A DNA stretch of 64,000 nucleotides from Rhizobium sp. ICMP 5592. GTDB lineage: Bacteria; Pseudomonadota; Alphaproteobacteria; Rhizobiales; Rhizobiaceae. The position numbers and the translations under genes are program-made. This document shows, piece after piece, positions 16,367-24,861 of this stretch. Where the stretch lies: contig NZ_QSNT01000003.1 of NCBI RefSeq assembly GCF_009498525.1, positions 1,095,671 to 1,159,670 of the forward strand. Direction: 5' to 3'. Position 1 is the first letter of the stretch; each line of letters starts with the position of its first letter. The notes below the pieces were generated by a model. The model did no database searches and was not told where the DNA came from. It worked only from the letters and a program-made list of their open reading frames with translations.

Positions 16367-17281
16367 ATGAACGAGATAAAACGCGGCACAGTGGAAATGA
16401 CGGCGGCCATGCTGATTTCGGGGACAATCGGCTGGTTCGTGCTGATGTCGGGGCAGCCCGTCACCGGCGTCGTTTTCTGGCGTTGCCTGATCGGCGCGCT
16501 CACGCTTCTTGTTATCTGCGCAGCCATGGGCCTCCTGCGTCCCGGCATCCTCAGCCTGCGGACCTTCGCGATTGCGGTTGGCGGCGGTATCGCCATCGTT
16601 CTGAACTGGCTCTTACTGTTCGCCGCCTATTCGCACGCCTCCATTTCGATCGCCACCACCGTCTACAACACCCAGCCTTTCATGCTGCTCGGCCTCGGAG
16701 CGCTGTTTCTCGGCGAGAAAATCACGCTCACCAAACTTTTCTGGCTGGGCCTCGCCTTTGCCGGCATGATTATCATCGTCGAAGGCAAATCCGCGCAGAC
16801 GGGAGCTGCAAGCAGCTATCTCATCGGCATCCTGCTCTCGCTCAGTGCCGCTTTCTTCTACGCACTGGCGGCGATTGCCGCCAAATGGCTGAAGGGCACG
16901 CCGCCGCATCTGATCGCGCTGATCCAGGTCTCGACCGGCATTCTGATGCTGGCGCCCTTTACCGATTTCTCCGTTTTGCCGCAGAGCGCCGGCGGATGGT
17001 CGATCCTGGCGACGATGGGCATCGTCCACACCGGTCTGATGTATGTGCTGCTCTACGGCGCCATCCAGAAGCTGCCGACGCACCTGACCGGCGCGCTGTC
17101 CTTCATCTATCCGATCGCCGCCATCGTCGTCGACCGCTTCGCCTTCGGCCATGTGCTCGGCGTGGCGCAGATCGTCGGCGCAGCGGTCATTCTCCTGGCA
17201 GCGGCCGGCATGAACCTCGGCTGGACGATCAGCCTGCCGCGTCATAAAAGCGGTGATCTTTCCAAGGGAACCGCCGAATGA
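16367..17281 (+). CDS. EamA/DMT family transporter
   Basis: An inner-membrane protein of 304 residues with about ten hydrophobic segments arranged as two EamA repeats (drug/metabolite transporter superfamily). Members export amino acids or metabolites. GGGAG lies 8 bases before the start. The gene overlaps the next one by four bases (ATGA) and is divergent from an Lrp-type regulator, which suggests export of an amino acid or a related compound under Lrp control. Confidence 0.9.
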   Translation: MNEIKRGTVEMTAAMLISGTIGWFVLMSGQPVTGVVFWRCLIGALTLLVICAAMGLLRPGILSLRTFAIAVGGGIAIVLNWLLLFAAYSHASISIATTVYNTQPFMLLGLGALFLGEKITLTKLFWLGLAFAGMIIIVEGKSAQTGAASSYLIGILLSLSAAFFYALAAIAAKWLKGTPPHLIALIQVSTGILMLAPFTDFSVLPQSAGGWSILATMGIVHTGLMYVLLYGAIQKLPTHLTGALSFIYPIAAIVVDRFAFGHVLGVAQIVGAAVILLAAAGMNLGWTISLPRHKSGDLSKGTAE

Positions 17282-17580
17282 TCACCTGTTATCTCCGCTA
17301 TACGATCGATCCCTACAAGCTTGCGGAATTCGAGTATTACGCCAAACTCTGGATCCCACTCGTCAACCGGCTCGGCGGCACGCATCACGGTTATTTCCTG
17401 CCGCATGAAGGCGCCAACAATATCGCACTGGCGCTCTTCAGCTTCCCGAGCCTCGCCGACTACGAGACATATCGTCAGAGAATGGCCGAGGACGCCGAAT
17501 GCCGCGCGGCCTTTGCCTATGCGGAAGAGACGCGCTGCATCCTCAGCTATGAGCGCAGCTTCATGCGGCCGGTTTTCTGA
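17278..17580 (+). CDS. NIPSNAP family protein
   Basis: A 100-residue ferredoxin-like alpha-beta barrel protein of the NIPSNAP group, with W-I-P-L-V-N-R-L-G-G-T-H-H-G-Y-F-L and N-N-I-A-L-A-L-F-S-F-P-S as family signs. Such proteins are dimeric, and their biochemical role is unsettled. The ATGA overlap with the EamA gene means co-translation, so it may act on the compound that the transporter exports. Confidence 0.82.
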   Translation: MITCYLRYTIDPYKLAEFEYYAKLWIPLVNRLGGTHHGYFLPHEGANNIALALFSFPSLADYETYRQRMAEDAECRAAFAYAEETRCILSYERSFMRPVF

Positions 17581-17591
17581 TCCTACTTTGC

Positions 17592-17696
17592 CTAGAGTGT
17601 TTCAACGCTTCACTGAAGCGCAGAAACACTCTAGCCCTTTGCTTTTACGCAATTCCGGACGGAAAACCGCAGCACACTTTTCCTGGAATTGCTCTA
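17592..17696. repeat. RIME-like palindromic intergenic element
   Basis: Two hairpins in a row. The first has a perfect 12-bp stem CTAGAGTGTTTC/GAAACACTCTAG with an inner CGCTTC/GAAGCG stem. The second has GCAATTCC/GGAATTGC (17649-17656 and 17685-17692) around the segment with GGAAAACCG and CACACTTTTCC. This pattern is known from Rhizobium intergenic mosaic elements. The final CTAG supplies the stop codon of the minus-strand phosphatase gene. Confidence 0.75.
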
Positions 17697-18320
17697 GTTA
17701 GGGCAGCTCTCCGATTGGCCGTCGAGGCCTTCGGTCAGCCGCTCGAAGGCGGCGCTTGGCGATGAGCCATTGCGCGTGATGTGCAAGACATAGAGCCCAT
17801 CGAAATCCTTGCCATGCCATTTCGGCACCGCCTTGGCATCACCGCCATTGTCGGCCATCAACTGGCGGGCGAGATCGACGATCTGCTTGTGCTCCCAGGC
17901 GACGAAAACGAGCTTTCCGCGATAATCCGGCTTTTCCAATGCCGCCTTCAGGCCGTCGATATCGTCATAGCCGAAGCTGGTATCGACCGGCAGACTAAGA
18001 GCGATGGCGGTCGGCTCGATGGTCGCGAGCGGGCGGACATAATCATAAGAAGCACCGGAATCGTCCTTTCGCTTCGACGGATCGGGCGCGAAGATCGCCG
18101 CCGGCTTGCCGAAGAGGCGGGTAAGTACCGGCGGCAGCGCCAGCGCGCGATTGAGCCCCTGGCAGCTGAGCTGGCCGAGGCCGGCCTCCGGTTTTTCGCC
18201 ATGGCGCAGGAAGACGATCGTCTGCATCGCCCCGTCTGCCGCCATAACCATCGACGCGGAACCGCAGAAGCAGGCGAGGCAGAACAGCCCGGCAACAAGC
18301 CGCTGCGGAACCATCCGCAT
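17694..18320 (-). CDS. Exported histidine phosphatase family protein
   Basis: 208 residues with a signal peptide (R-M-V-P-Q-R, a hydrophobic core, cleavage near V-M-A-A) followed by the phosphatase motif V-F-L-R-H-G-E-K-P, where His is the phospho-acceptor. A second active-site His is in A-W-E-H-K-Q. It may dephosphorylate a small molecule or protein in the periplasm. The ATG overlaps the TAA of the upstream LysE gene by one base (TAATG), so translation is probably coupled. The last codon and stop lie within a repeat element, which suggests the C-terminus was rebuilt by the insertion. Confidence 0.85.
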   Translation of the reverse strand: MRMVPQRLVAGLFCLACFCGSASMVMAADGAMQTIVFLRHGEKPEAGLGQLSCQGLNRALALPPVLTRLFGKPAAIFAPDPSKRKDDSGASYDYVRPLATIEPTAIALSLPVDTSFGYDDIDGLKAALEKPDYRGKLVFVAWEHKQIVDLARQLMADNGGDAKAVPKWHGKDFDGLYVLHITRNGSSPSAAFERLTEGLDGQSESCPN

Positions 18321-18952
18321 TACCGTTGCGCCTCGACTGCCATGCGGACGGCGAGGCCAGCCAGCACGGTACCCATCAACCAGCGCTGCACCAGCATGAA
18401 GGCCGGGCGCTGAGCGAAGAACATTGCGATGGAGCCGGCCGTCAGCGCGAAGATGGCGTTGAACGTCAGGCTGATGACGATCTGCGTGAAACCAAGAAGG
18501 ATCGACTGGACGAAAACGCTGCCGGCTGCGGGGTCGATGAATTGAGGCAGCAGCGACAGATAGAGGATCGCCACCTTCGGGTTCAAGAGGCTGGTCACCA
18601 GCCCCATGGTGAAGAGCCGGCGCTTGCTGTCCTTGGGCAACTCGCGCACCTGAAACGTCGAGCGACCGCCGGGCTTCAGGGCATTCCAGGCGAGCCATGC
18701 CAGGTAGGCAGCACCGGCAAGACGAAGCGCGTCATAGGCGAAAGGCACGGCAAAGACGAAGGCGGTAATGCCCAGCGCCGCGGACAGCATGTAGAAGACG
18801 AAGCCGCAGGCGACACCACCGAGAGAAATCAGCCCGGCCGCCGGCCCTTGCGAGATCGATCGCGACACCAGATAGATCATGTTCGGCCCCGGCGTCAGCA
18901 CCATGCCGAGAGCGATCAGGGCAAAGGCGATCATGCTGGTCAGATGTGGCAT
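18320..18952 (-). CDS. LysE/RhtB family amino-acid exporter
   Basis: 210 residues with six hydrophobic segments and the family N-terminus F-A-L-I-A-L-G-M-V-L-T-P-G-P-N-M-I-Y. The segment G-L-V-T-S-L-L-N-P-K is the typical conserved loop. It is probably a homoserine/threonine-type exporter. GGAG lies 5 bases before the ATG. The stop overlaps the following phosphatase start. A second LysE gene lies 0.7 kb away on the other strand. Confidence 0.93.
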   Translation of the reverse strand: MPHLTSMIAFALIALGMVLTPGPNMIYLVSRSISQGPAAGLISLGGVACGFVFYMLSAALGITAFVFAVPFAYDALRLAGAAYLAWLAWNALKPGGRSTFQVRELPKDSKRRLFTMGLVTSLLNPKVAILYLSLLPQFIDPAAGSVFVQSILLGFTQIVISLTFNAIFALTAGSIAMFFAQRPAFMLVQRWLMGTVLAGLAVRMAVEAQR

Positions 18953-18976
18953 CGGGGTCTCCGGCTGAGGGTCCTG

Positions 18977-19534
18977 TCAGAAGGCGATTTGAACTGTGGG
19001 AACAAGCTTGATTTCATGCGGCCCGGCATCGAAGCCGTCAAGCAGCATATTGTGATGGGAGACAATTGCCTCGAACGACAGCTTGCCCATATCGGCGGTC
19101 GTATGGCCGTCGCTGATCAGCGTCACGTCGAAGCCGAGCGAGACCGCGCGCCGGGCAGTGGTGTCGACGCAGAATTGCGTCATGCAGCCGCCGATGATGA
19201 GGCGGGTGATACCCCTGGCACGCAGGCGCTGATCGAGATCTGTCTCGAAGAAGGAATCGCTGCTCGTCTTGTGAACCACGACATCGCCGGCCTCCGGCGC
19301 GATTTCCCGGCGCAACTGCCAGCCCTCCCCGCGCTTGGCCAGGCGATGGGCTCCCTGGCCGTCATGCTGGACGATGAAGGAGGGAATGCCGGCGGCGCGG
19401 GCCTCGCGCTTCAGCGCCGCAAGCTTGGAGACGACCGCCTCAAGGGCGGCATCGATCGCTGGCTGGCGCGCCTGCGTGCCAAGGCCGGTGAGGACGGCGT
19501 TCTGAAGGTCGATCAGGAGCAATGCGGAGGACAT
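18977..19534 (-). CDS. Isochorismatase-like cysteine hydrolase
   Basis: 185 residues. The catalytic triad of the family is visible: Asp in A-L-L-L-I-D-L-Q-N, Lys in V-V-V-H-K-T, and Cys in G-G-C-M-T-Q-F-C-V-D-T-T-A-R. Relatives include nicotinamidases and N-carbamoyl hydrolases. The true substrate is unknown. It lies upstream of the LysE/phosphatase genes on the same strand, 24 bases from the LysE start, so the three form a likely operon. The start chosen gives the usual N-terminal S-A-L-L-L-I-D. Confidence 0.85.
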   Translation of the reverse strand: MSSALLLIDLQNAVLTGLGTQARQPAIDAALEAVVSKLAALKREARAAGIPSFIVQHDGQGAHRLAKRGEGWQLRREIAPEAGDVVVHKTSSDSFFETDLDQRLRARGITRLIIGGCMTQFCVDTTARRAVSLGFDVTLISDGHTTADMGKLSFEAIVSHHNMLLDGFDAGPHEIKLVPTVQIAF

Positions 19535-19678
19535 GGGAGCCTTGTGCAGCGTGGTTTCGACAACGTGGTTCGGCAGGCCGTCAATCTTTTGGTAGTGTAT
19601 TCGCGCCGCCAGCACAACCGCTTGAAAAGGCCGGAATACCGCGATAGAGCAAACCTCTGTCTCTGGAGGAAGATCACC

Positions 19679-20296
19679 ATGACGCTGGCAGCCTTGCTCA
19701 CCTATAGCGGCGCGCTTTTCATTGCCGCCGCCATCCCCGGCCCGGGCGTCATTGCGGTCGTCGCGCGCGCCCTCGGCTCCGGCTTTCGCGAGACCTTCTT
19801 CATGGGGCTCGGGCTGGTTCTCGGCGATATGATCTATCTGACGGCGATTATTCTCGGCCTCGCCTTCCTGGCGCAGACCTTTACCGAAGTCTTTGTCGTC
19901 ATCAAGGTCGCCGGCGCGCTTTATCTTGCCTACATCGCCTGGAAGCTCTGGACCACCGGGCTGATTTCCACCGATGTCGCGGCGAAGAAATCGACCAGTG
20001 CCGGCATGTCGTTTCTTTCTGGGCTGCTGGTGACCCTCGGCAATCCGAAGACCATGCTGTTTTATGTTGCGCTGGTGCCGACGCTGATCGACATCGATAA
20101 CATCGGGCTTCACGACTATGCGGCACTGCTGGCTGTGACCTTCATCGTGCTCCTGGCCGTATTCGTCCCCTATATGCTGCTGGCTTCGCGAGCTCGCGGC
20201 TTCCTGAAGAATCCGAAAGCATTGCAGGTTTTAAACCGGGCCGCAGCCGGCGTCCTTGCCGGCACGGCAGCCTTCATTGCCACCCGCGCGGCTTAA
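19679..20296 (+). CDS. LysE family translocator
   Basis: 205 residues with a P-G-P-G-V-I-A-V-V motif after the first membrane segment, about six hydrophobic segments and the G-L-L-V-T-L-G-N-P-K loop of the family. GGAGGA lies 8 bases before the ATG; longer in-frame upstream starts would run into the cysteine hydrolase on the other strand. It is divergent from that hydrolase, leaving 144 bases for two promoters. Confidence 0.92.
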   Translation: MTLAALLTYSGALFIAAAIPGPGVIAVVARALGSGFRETFFMGLGLVLGDMIYLTAIILGLAFLAQTFTEVFVVIKVAGALYLAYIAWKLWTTGLISTDVAAKKSTSAGMSFLSGLLVTLGNPKTMLFYVALVPTLIDIDNIGLHDYAALLAVTFIVLLAVFVPYMLLASRARGFLKNPKALQVLNRAAAGVLAGTAAFIATRAA

Positions 20297-20314
20297 AAAA
20301 ACCTTCCCTAACGA

Positions 20315-20373
20315 CGCCATTTGGGAGATTCTTTTCCCAAATGGCGCTGGAGCCCAGAGTGGGATCACTCTGG
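20315..20373 (+). terminator. Two tandem hairpins upstream of cysK
   Basis: CGCCATTTGGGA pairs perfectly with TCCCAAATGGCG (12 bp, 8-base loop), then CCAGAGTG pairs with CACTCTGG (8 bp, 4-base loop), followed by TTTCC. They can end the LysE transcript or form the leader of cysK. The lack of a long T-run leaves the role open. Confidence 0.5.
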
Positions 20374-20432
20374 TTTCCGTTACCGTTTGATCCTATTGTG
20401 CCTTCACAATTCCAATAAAGGGAGAGCTACCC

Positions 20433-21401
20433 ATGTCCGACACCCGTAAACCAGGCCGCGGCCGCGTCTATGCCTCGATCACCGAGACCATCGGCGACAC
20501 GCCGCTCGTGCGTCTCGACAAGCTGGCCAAGGAGAAGGGCGTCAAGGCCAACCTCTTGGCAAAGCTCGAATTCTTCAACCCGATCGCCTCGGTCAAGGAT
20601 CGCATCGGCGTCGCCATGATCGAGAGCCTGGAAGCCCAGGGCAAGATCACCCCCGGCCGCAGTGTGCTGATCGAGCCGACCTCGGGCAATACCGGCATCG
20701 CGCTTGCCTTTGCCGCCGCCGCCAAGGGCTACAAGCTGATCCTCACCATGCCGGAAACCATGTCGATCGAGCGCCGCAAGATGTTGGCGCTGCTCGGTGC
20801 CGAGCTGGTGCTGACCGAAGGCGCGAAGGGCATGAAGGGCGCCATCGCCAAGGCCGAGGAACTGGCCTCGACACTGCCCGACGCCGTCATCCCGCAGCAG
20901 TTCGAAAACCCGGCCAACCCGGAAATCCATCGCAAGACGACGGCCGAGGAAATCTGGAACGACACCGACGGCAAGGTCGATATCTTCGTCTCCGGCATCG
21001 GCACCGGCGGCACGATCACCGGCGTCGGCCAGGTGCTGAAGGCCCGCAATCCCGACATCAAGGTCATCGCCGTCGAGCCGGCCGATTCACCGGTTCTGTC
21101 CGGCGGCAATCCCGGCCCGCACAAGATCCAGGGCATCGGTGCCGGCTTCGCCCCGAAGATCCTCGACACCCATGTCTATGACGAGGTGATCACCGTCACC
21201 AATGACGAAGCCTTTCAACAGGCCCGCCTCGTCGCCAAGCTCGAAGGCGTGCCGGTCGGCATTTCCTCTGGTGCTGCTTTGACGGCTGCCATCAAGGTCG
21301 GCCAGCGGCCGGAAAACGAGGGCAAGACCATCGTCGTCATCATCCCCTCCTTTGCGGAGCGTTATCTTTCGACGGTTCTGTTCGAGGGATTGGGTGGCTG
21401 A
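20433..21401 (+). CDS. cysK: Cysteine synthase A (O-acetylserine sulfhydrylase)
   Basis: CysK makes cysteine from O-acetylserine and sulfide with pyridoxal phosphate. PLP-binding Lys55 lies in A-S-V-K-D-R. The substrate loop T-S-G-N-T-G, the phosphate-binding G-T-G-G-T and the C-terminal S-S-G-A-A are all present. The 322 residues are of usual length. GGGAG lies 9 bases before the ATG, and a strong terminator follows. Confidence 0.96.
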   Translation: MSDTRKPGRGRVYASITETIGDTPLVRLDKLAKEKGVKANLLAKLEFFNPIASVKDRIGVAMIESLEAQGKITPGRSVLIEPTSGNTGIALAFAAAAKGYKLILTMPETMSIERRKMLALLGAELVLTEGAKGMKGAIAKAEELASTLPDAVIPQQFENPANPEIHRKTTAEEIWNDTDGKVDIFVSGIGTGGTITGVGQVLKARNPDIKVIAVEPADSPVLSGGNPGPHKIQGIGAGFAPKILDTHVYDEVITVTNDEAFQQARLVAKLEGVPVGISSGAALTAAIKVGQRPENEGKTIVVIIPSFAERYLSTVLFEGLGG

Positions 21402-21429
21402 TACGGCCTTCTGCAATCATCAATTACTC

Positions 21430-21451
21430 AAAGGGCGCTGTGGCGCCCTTT
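21430..21451 (+). terminator. Terminator after cysK
   Basis: AAAGGGCGC/GCGCCCTTT forms a 9-bp stem with loop TGTG, followed by GTTGTTTC. The A-rich base on the other side lets it act for the convergent comM transcript as well. Confidence 0.75.
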
Positions 21452-21471
21452 GTTGTTTCTGCTGTCTGCCC

Positions 21472-23004
21472 TCAAGCCGCCGCCGTCAGCCTTTCGCCGG
21501 CGATGCGGTAGGAGATCGCCTCGGCGAGATGGATACGCCCGACTGTCTGCTTGTCGTCGAGATCTGCGAGCGTGCGCGCCACCTTCAGCACGCGATGATA
21601 GCCACGGGCGGAAAACTTCATCTTCTCGGCGGCGTCGCGCAGCAATTGCAGGCCGGCGGCGTCCGGCTCGGCGATGGTTTCGATCATCGATGTCGAGCAG
21701 CGAGCGTTGGTGGAAATACCTTTCAGCCCGGCCGCCTCGAAGCGTTCGCGTTGCCTCTCGCGGGCACGGGCGACGCGAAGGGCGACATCGGCGCTCTTTT
21801 CCGCCGTTGCCGGCCGGATGAGATCGGCGGCGGAGACGGCCGGCACGTCGATGCGGATATCGATGCGGTCGAGCAGCGGCCCTGAAATCCGGCCCTGATA
21901 ATCCGAAACACAGCGCGGCCCCCGGGCGCAGGTGTGGCCCGGCTCGCCGGCCATACCGCAACGGCAGGGGTTCATCGCCGCGATAAGCTGGATGCTGGCG
22001 GGATAGGAAACGCGATGATTGGCGCGGGCGATGATGCATTCGCCGGTTTCCAGCGGCTGGCGGAGCGCATCCAACGCCTGTGGCGAAAACTCGGGAAGCT
22101 CATCGAGGAAGAGCACGCCGTGATGGGCCAGCGAGGCCTCGCCGGGCCGGGCGCGCAGACCGCCGCCGACCAATGCGGCCATGGTGGCGGAATGATGCGG
22201 CGTTCGATAGGGCCGGCGATCGGAGAGCTTGCCGCCGGAAAGCTGACCGGCGACCGAATGAATCATCGACACTTCCAGCAGCTCCGCCGTCGATAGCGGC
22301 GGCAGGATGGAGGGCAGGCGCGAAGCCAGCATCGACTTGCCGGACCCTGGAGGGCCGACAAACAATAGATTATGCCCACCGGCCGCCGCCACCTCCAGCG
22401 CCCGTTTGGCACTCTCCTGCCCCTTGATATCGGCAAGATCGGGGAAATTGGCGGCGGTTGCGCGGATGGCGGGCTCGGGGCGCGACAGAACCTGCGTGCC
22501 GCGAAAATGATTGGCGAGCGCGATCAGGCTGCGCGGCGCGAGGATATCGATCTCGGCGCCGGCCCAGGCGGCTTCGGGACCGCTTTCGGCTGGGCAGATC
22601 AGTCCCTTGCCCATGGTGTTGGCGGCGATTGCGGCCGGCAGTGCACCAGCGACCGGTGCGATCGTCCCGTCGAGATTAAGTTCGCCAAGGACGGCATAGG
22701 CAGACAGCGCATCCGCCGGAATGGCGCCCAGCGCCGCCATCAGCCCAAGCGCGATCGGGAGATCGAAGTGACTGCCCTCTTTCGGCAGATCGGCGGGCGC
22801 GAGATTGACCGTGACCTTCTTCGGCGGCAGCGCCAGGCCGGAAGCATGCAGTGCCGCCTGCACCCGCTCGCGGCTTTCGGCCACCGCCTTGTCGGGCAGG
22901 CCGACGATGTGCATCAGCACCTTGCCGGGCGCGATCATCACCTGCACTTCGACGGGAACGCCCTCAATGCCCTGAAACGCAACCGTGCTGACGCGCGCCA
23001 CCAT
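21472..23004 (-). CDS. comM: ComM/YifB family AAA+ Mg-chelatase-like ATPase
   Basis: 510 residues. The N-terminal ChlI-like domain begins M-V-A-R-V-S-T-V-A-F-Q-G-I-E-G and includes V-G-L-P-D-K-A-V-A-E-S-R-E-R-V. The central AAA+ core has Walker A G-P-P-G-S-G-K-S, Walker B-like L-F-L-D-E-L-P-E-F, and L-L-D-R-I-D-I. ComM is a branch-migration helicase in natural transformation in other bacteria; in rhizobia its role is unproven. GGGGA lies 6 bases before the start. Confidence 0.92.
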   Translation of the reverse strand: MVARVSTVAFQGIEGVPVEVQVMIAPGKVLMHIVGLPDKAVAESRERVQAALHASGLALPPKKVTVNLAPADLPKEGSHFDLPIALGLMAALGAIPADALSAYAVLGELNLDGTIAPVAGALPAAIAANTMGKGLICPAESGPEAAWAGAEIDILAPRSLIALANHFRGTQVLSRPEPAIRATAANFPDLADIKGQESAKRALEVAAAGGHNLLFVGPPGSGKSMLASRLPSILPPLSTAELLEVSMIHSVAGQLSGGKLSDRRPYRTPHHSATMAALVGGGLRARPGEASLAHHGVLFLDELPEFSPQALDALRQPLETGECIIARANHRVSYPASIQLIAAMNPCRCGMAGEPGHTCARGPRCVSDYQGRISGPLLDRIDIRIDVPAVSAADLIRPATAEKSADVALRVARARERQRERFEAAGLKGISTNARCSTSMIETIAEPDAAGLQLLRDAAEKMKFSARGYHRVLKVARTLADLDDKQTVGRIHLAEAISYRIAGERLTAAA

Positions 23005-23062
23005 GCTCTATCCCCTGTGCCGCAAGCTTTTTACGCTAGCAATCCGCGATTTTCGGCTGAGT

Positions 23063-23103
23063 ATGATCTTGTCCGAAAACCGCTTTACACTTTTCGGGAT
23101 CAT
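23063..23103. repeat. Short RIME-like palindrome upstream of comM
   Basis: Outer arms ATGATC/GATCAT and inner arms CCGAAAA/TTTTCGG enclose CCGCTTTACAC. The order (C)CGAAAACCG then ACACTTTTC matches the second hairpin of the element near 17.65 kb, so both belong to one repeat family. Confidence 0.65.
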
Positions 23104-23112
23104 TCTCTCGCG

Positions 23113-23202
23113 GGTTGTAGGTTACAACCTTGCACGGAAAAAGGAATAAAACAAGAACAATAAACGAACAAATCTACTGTCGCACGAGATGTTACGACAG
23201 TA
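23113..23202 (-). terminator. Hairpins between gshB and comM
   Basis: Two more inverted repeats lie in this AT-rich gap: GGTTGTA/TACAACC (23113-23119 and 23123-23129) and TACTGTCG/CGACAGTA (23175-23182 and 23195-23202). On the minus strand the latter is followed by T-rich sequence (GATTTGTTCGTTT), which fits a terminator for gshB. Confidence 0.5.
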
Positions 23203-23242
23203 AGTTGTAATATAAGAACAAAATAAGACGAGAGCGCCGAAA

Positions 23243-24190
23243 TCAGGCCCGCTTGGATTCGATCACATCCCAGAGCAGGCTGGCGATATCGGCGCCGCCG
23301 AAGCGCTTGACCTCGCGGATGCCGGTCGGCGACGTCACGTTGATCTCCGTCATGTAATCGCCGATGACGTCGATACCGACGAGGAGGAAGCCGCGTGCTT
23401 TCAGCGATGGACCGATGCGGGCGCAGATTTCCTGTTCGCGCGCCGTCAGCTCCGTCGCCTCTGCGCGGCCGCCGACATGCATGTTGGAGCGGGCATCGTG
23501 CTCGGCCGGCACGCGGTTGATGGCGCCGACCGGCTCGCCGTCGACGAGGATGATACGCTTGTCGCCCTTGCGCACGTCAGGCAGATACTGCTGGGCGATG
23601 AAAGGCTCGCGGAAGAGCTGGCCGAACATTTCCAGCAGTGAGGACAGGTTGCGGTCGTCGCGGGTCGAATGGAAGACGCCGGCGCCGCCATTGCCGTAGA
23701 GCGGCTTCAGGATGATATCGCCCATCTCCTCGCGGAAACGGCGGATTTCGCCGGCATCGCGGGTGATCAGCGTCTTCGGCATCAGATCGGCGAATTCGGT
23801 GACGAAGATCTTTTCCGGCGAATTGCGCACCCAGGCCGGATCGTTGACGACGAGCGTCTTCGGGTGAATGCGCTCGAGCAGATGCGTCGAGGTGATATAG
23901 GCCATGTCGAAGGGCGGATCCTGGCGCAGCAGCACGACATCCATGGTCGAGAGATCGACGCGCTCGGACTCGCCAAGTTCGAAATGGTCGCCCTTGACGT
24001 CGCGCAGGATCATCGGCTCAACCGAGGCATAGACCGTGCCGTCGCGCATGCTGAGACGCTCGGGCGTGTAATGGAAGAGCTTGTAGCCGCGGTTCTGCGC
24101 CTCCAGGCTCATGGCGAACGTCGAGTCGCCCGCGATGTTGATGCCCTGCACATGGTCCATCTGGACCGCAACATTCTTGATCTTCGCCAT
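23243..24190 (-). CDS. gshB: Glutathione synthetase
   Basis: GshB joins glycine to gamma-glutamylcysteine with ATP to give glutathione. The 315 residues start with the family pattern K-N-V-A-V-Q-M-D-H-V and have the ATP-grasp features D-P-P-F-D, L-K-P-L-Y-G-N-G-G-A-G-V-F, R-I-I-L-V-D-G-E-P-V-G and the C-terminal E-I-N-V-T-S-P-T-G magnesium site. GAGGG lies 6 bases before the chosen ATG; a longer in-frame start upstream lacks family similarity. Confidence 0.96.
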   Translation of the reverse strand: MAKIKNVAVQMDHVQGINIAGDSTFAMSLEAQNRGYKLFHYTPERLSMRDGTVYASVEPMILRDVKGDHFELGESERVDLSTMDVVLLRQDPPFDMAYITSTHLLERIHPKTLVVNDPAWVRNSPEKIFVTEFADLMPKTLITRDAGEIRRFREEMGDIILKPLYGNGGAGVFHSTRDDRNLSSLLEMFGQLFREPFIAQQYLPDVRKGDKRIILVDGEPVGAINRVPAEHDARSNMHVGGRAEATELTAREQEICARIGPSLKARGFLLVGIDVIGDYMTEINVTSPTGIREVKRFGGADIASLLWDVIESKRA

Positions 24191-24262
24191 GATTTGCCCT
24201 CGCTCGAATTCGCCGACAGATTTAGGTCGCCCGGCTTTCAAACGCAACGGCTATTGACGGCA

Positions 24263-24766
24263 TCAGGCGGCGATACCCTGCGCGCCGCCCTGCCGCACGA
24301 GATTGCGCAGGCGATAGGCCATGGTCAGCGGCTTAGGGAAAGGCTTACGGCAGAAGGCGACCTTGCGCACATAGCGGTCGATGCGCCACATCGCCCATGT
24401 GCCCCCGGCAAAATAGGCGACGTCGCCAGCGCAAAGCAGGCGCTCGACGCCATCCTCGGTGGTGATGTGCACCTCGCCCTCGAGGATCATCACGGTTTCG
24501 TCCCAGCCGAAATGCCAGCGGAACTCGCCCGCCGTGCAATCCCACAATGCTGTCAGCGCCGCATCGTCCTGCCCGCGGGAATGCTCGGCGAGACGGGCGA
24601 CCGGCGCGCCGGCTAGGATCCAGGAGGGCTCGATCGGCGACGGCTTCATCTCCATCTCGCCGGCAGCACCGGCCACGAAGTTTTTCGACTGCGGCAATGC
24701 CGCGACAACCGGCACGGCACGGGCGGCAAAGGCCGCCATGCTCGCCAACATCAATTTCAAGACCAT
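24263..24766 (-). CDS. Cupin-domain protein
   Basis: 167 residues with a hydrophobic N-terminus (about residues 3-25) that may be a signal or membrane anchor. The cupin part has W-H-F-G-W-D-E-T-V-M-I-L-E-G-E-V-H-I-T and G-D-V-A-Y-F-A-G-G-T-W-A-M-W, the two cupin motifs of the EutQ/DUF861-like group. In the first motif an His-x-x-x-Asp-Glu pattern replaces the usual His-x-His. The role is unknown. GGGGGA lies 4 bases before the start. Confidence 0.8.
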   Translation of the reverse strand: MVLKLMLASMAAFAARAVPVVAALPQSKNFVAGAAGEMEMKPSPIEPSWILAGAPVARLAEHSRGQDDAALTALWDCTAGEFRWHFGWDETVMILEGEVHITTEDGVERLLCAGDVAYFAGGTWAMWRIDRYVRKVAFCRKPFPKPLTMAYRLRNLVRQGGAQGIAA

Positions 24767-24861
24767 GCAATCCCCCAATTCCATGCGCGTCCCCGCCTTC
24801 ATGACAGAGAAGGGTAACGGCACGGTTCAGGAAAAGCCCTGCATTTTAACGGTTGCGGGAC

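Noticed and set aside
18321..18698. A longer form of the exported phosphatase gene reaching into the LysE gene
   Set aside because: The signal peptide starts at the ATG at 18320, and the extension is only the LysE gene in another frame.
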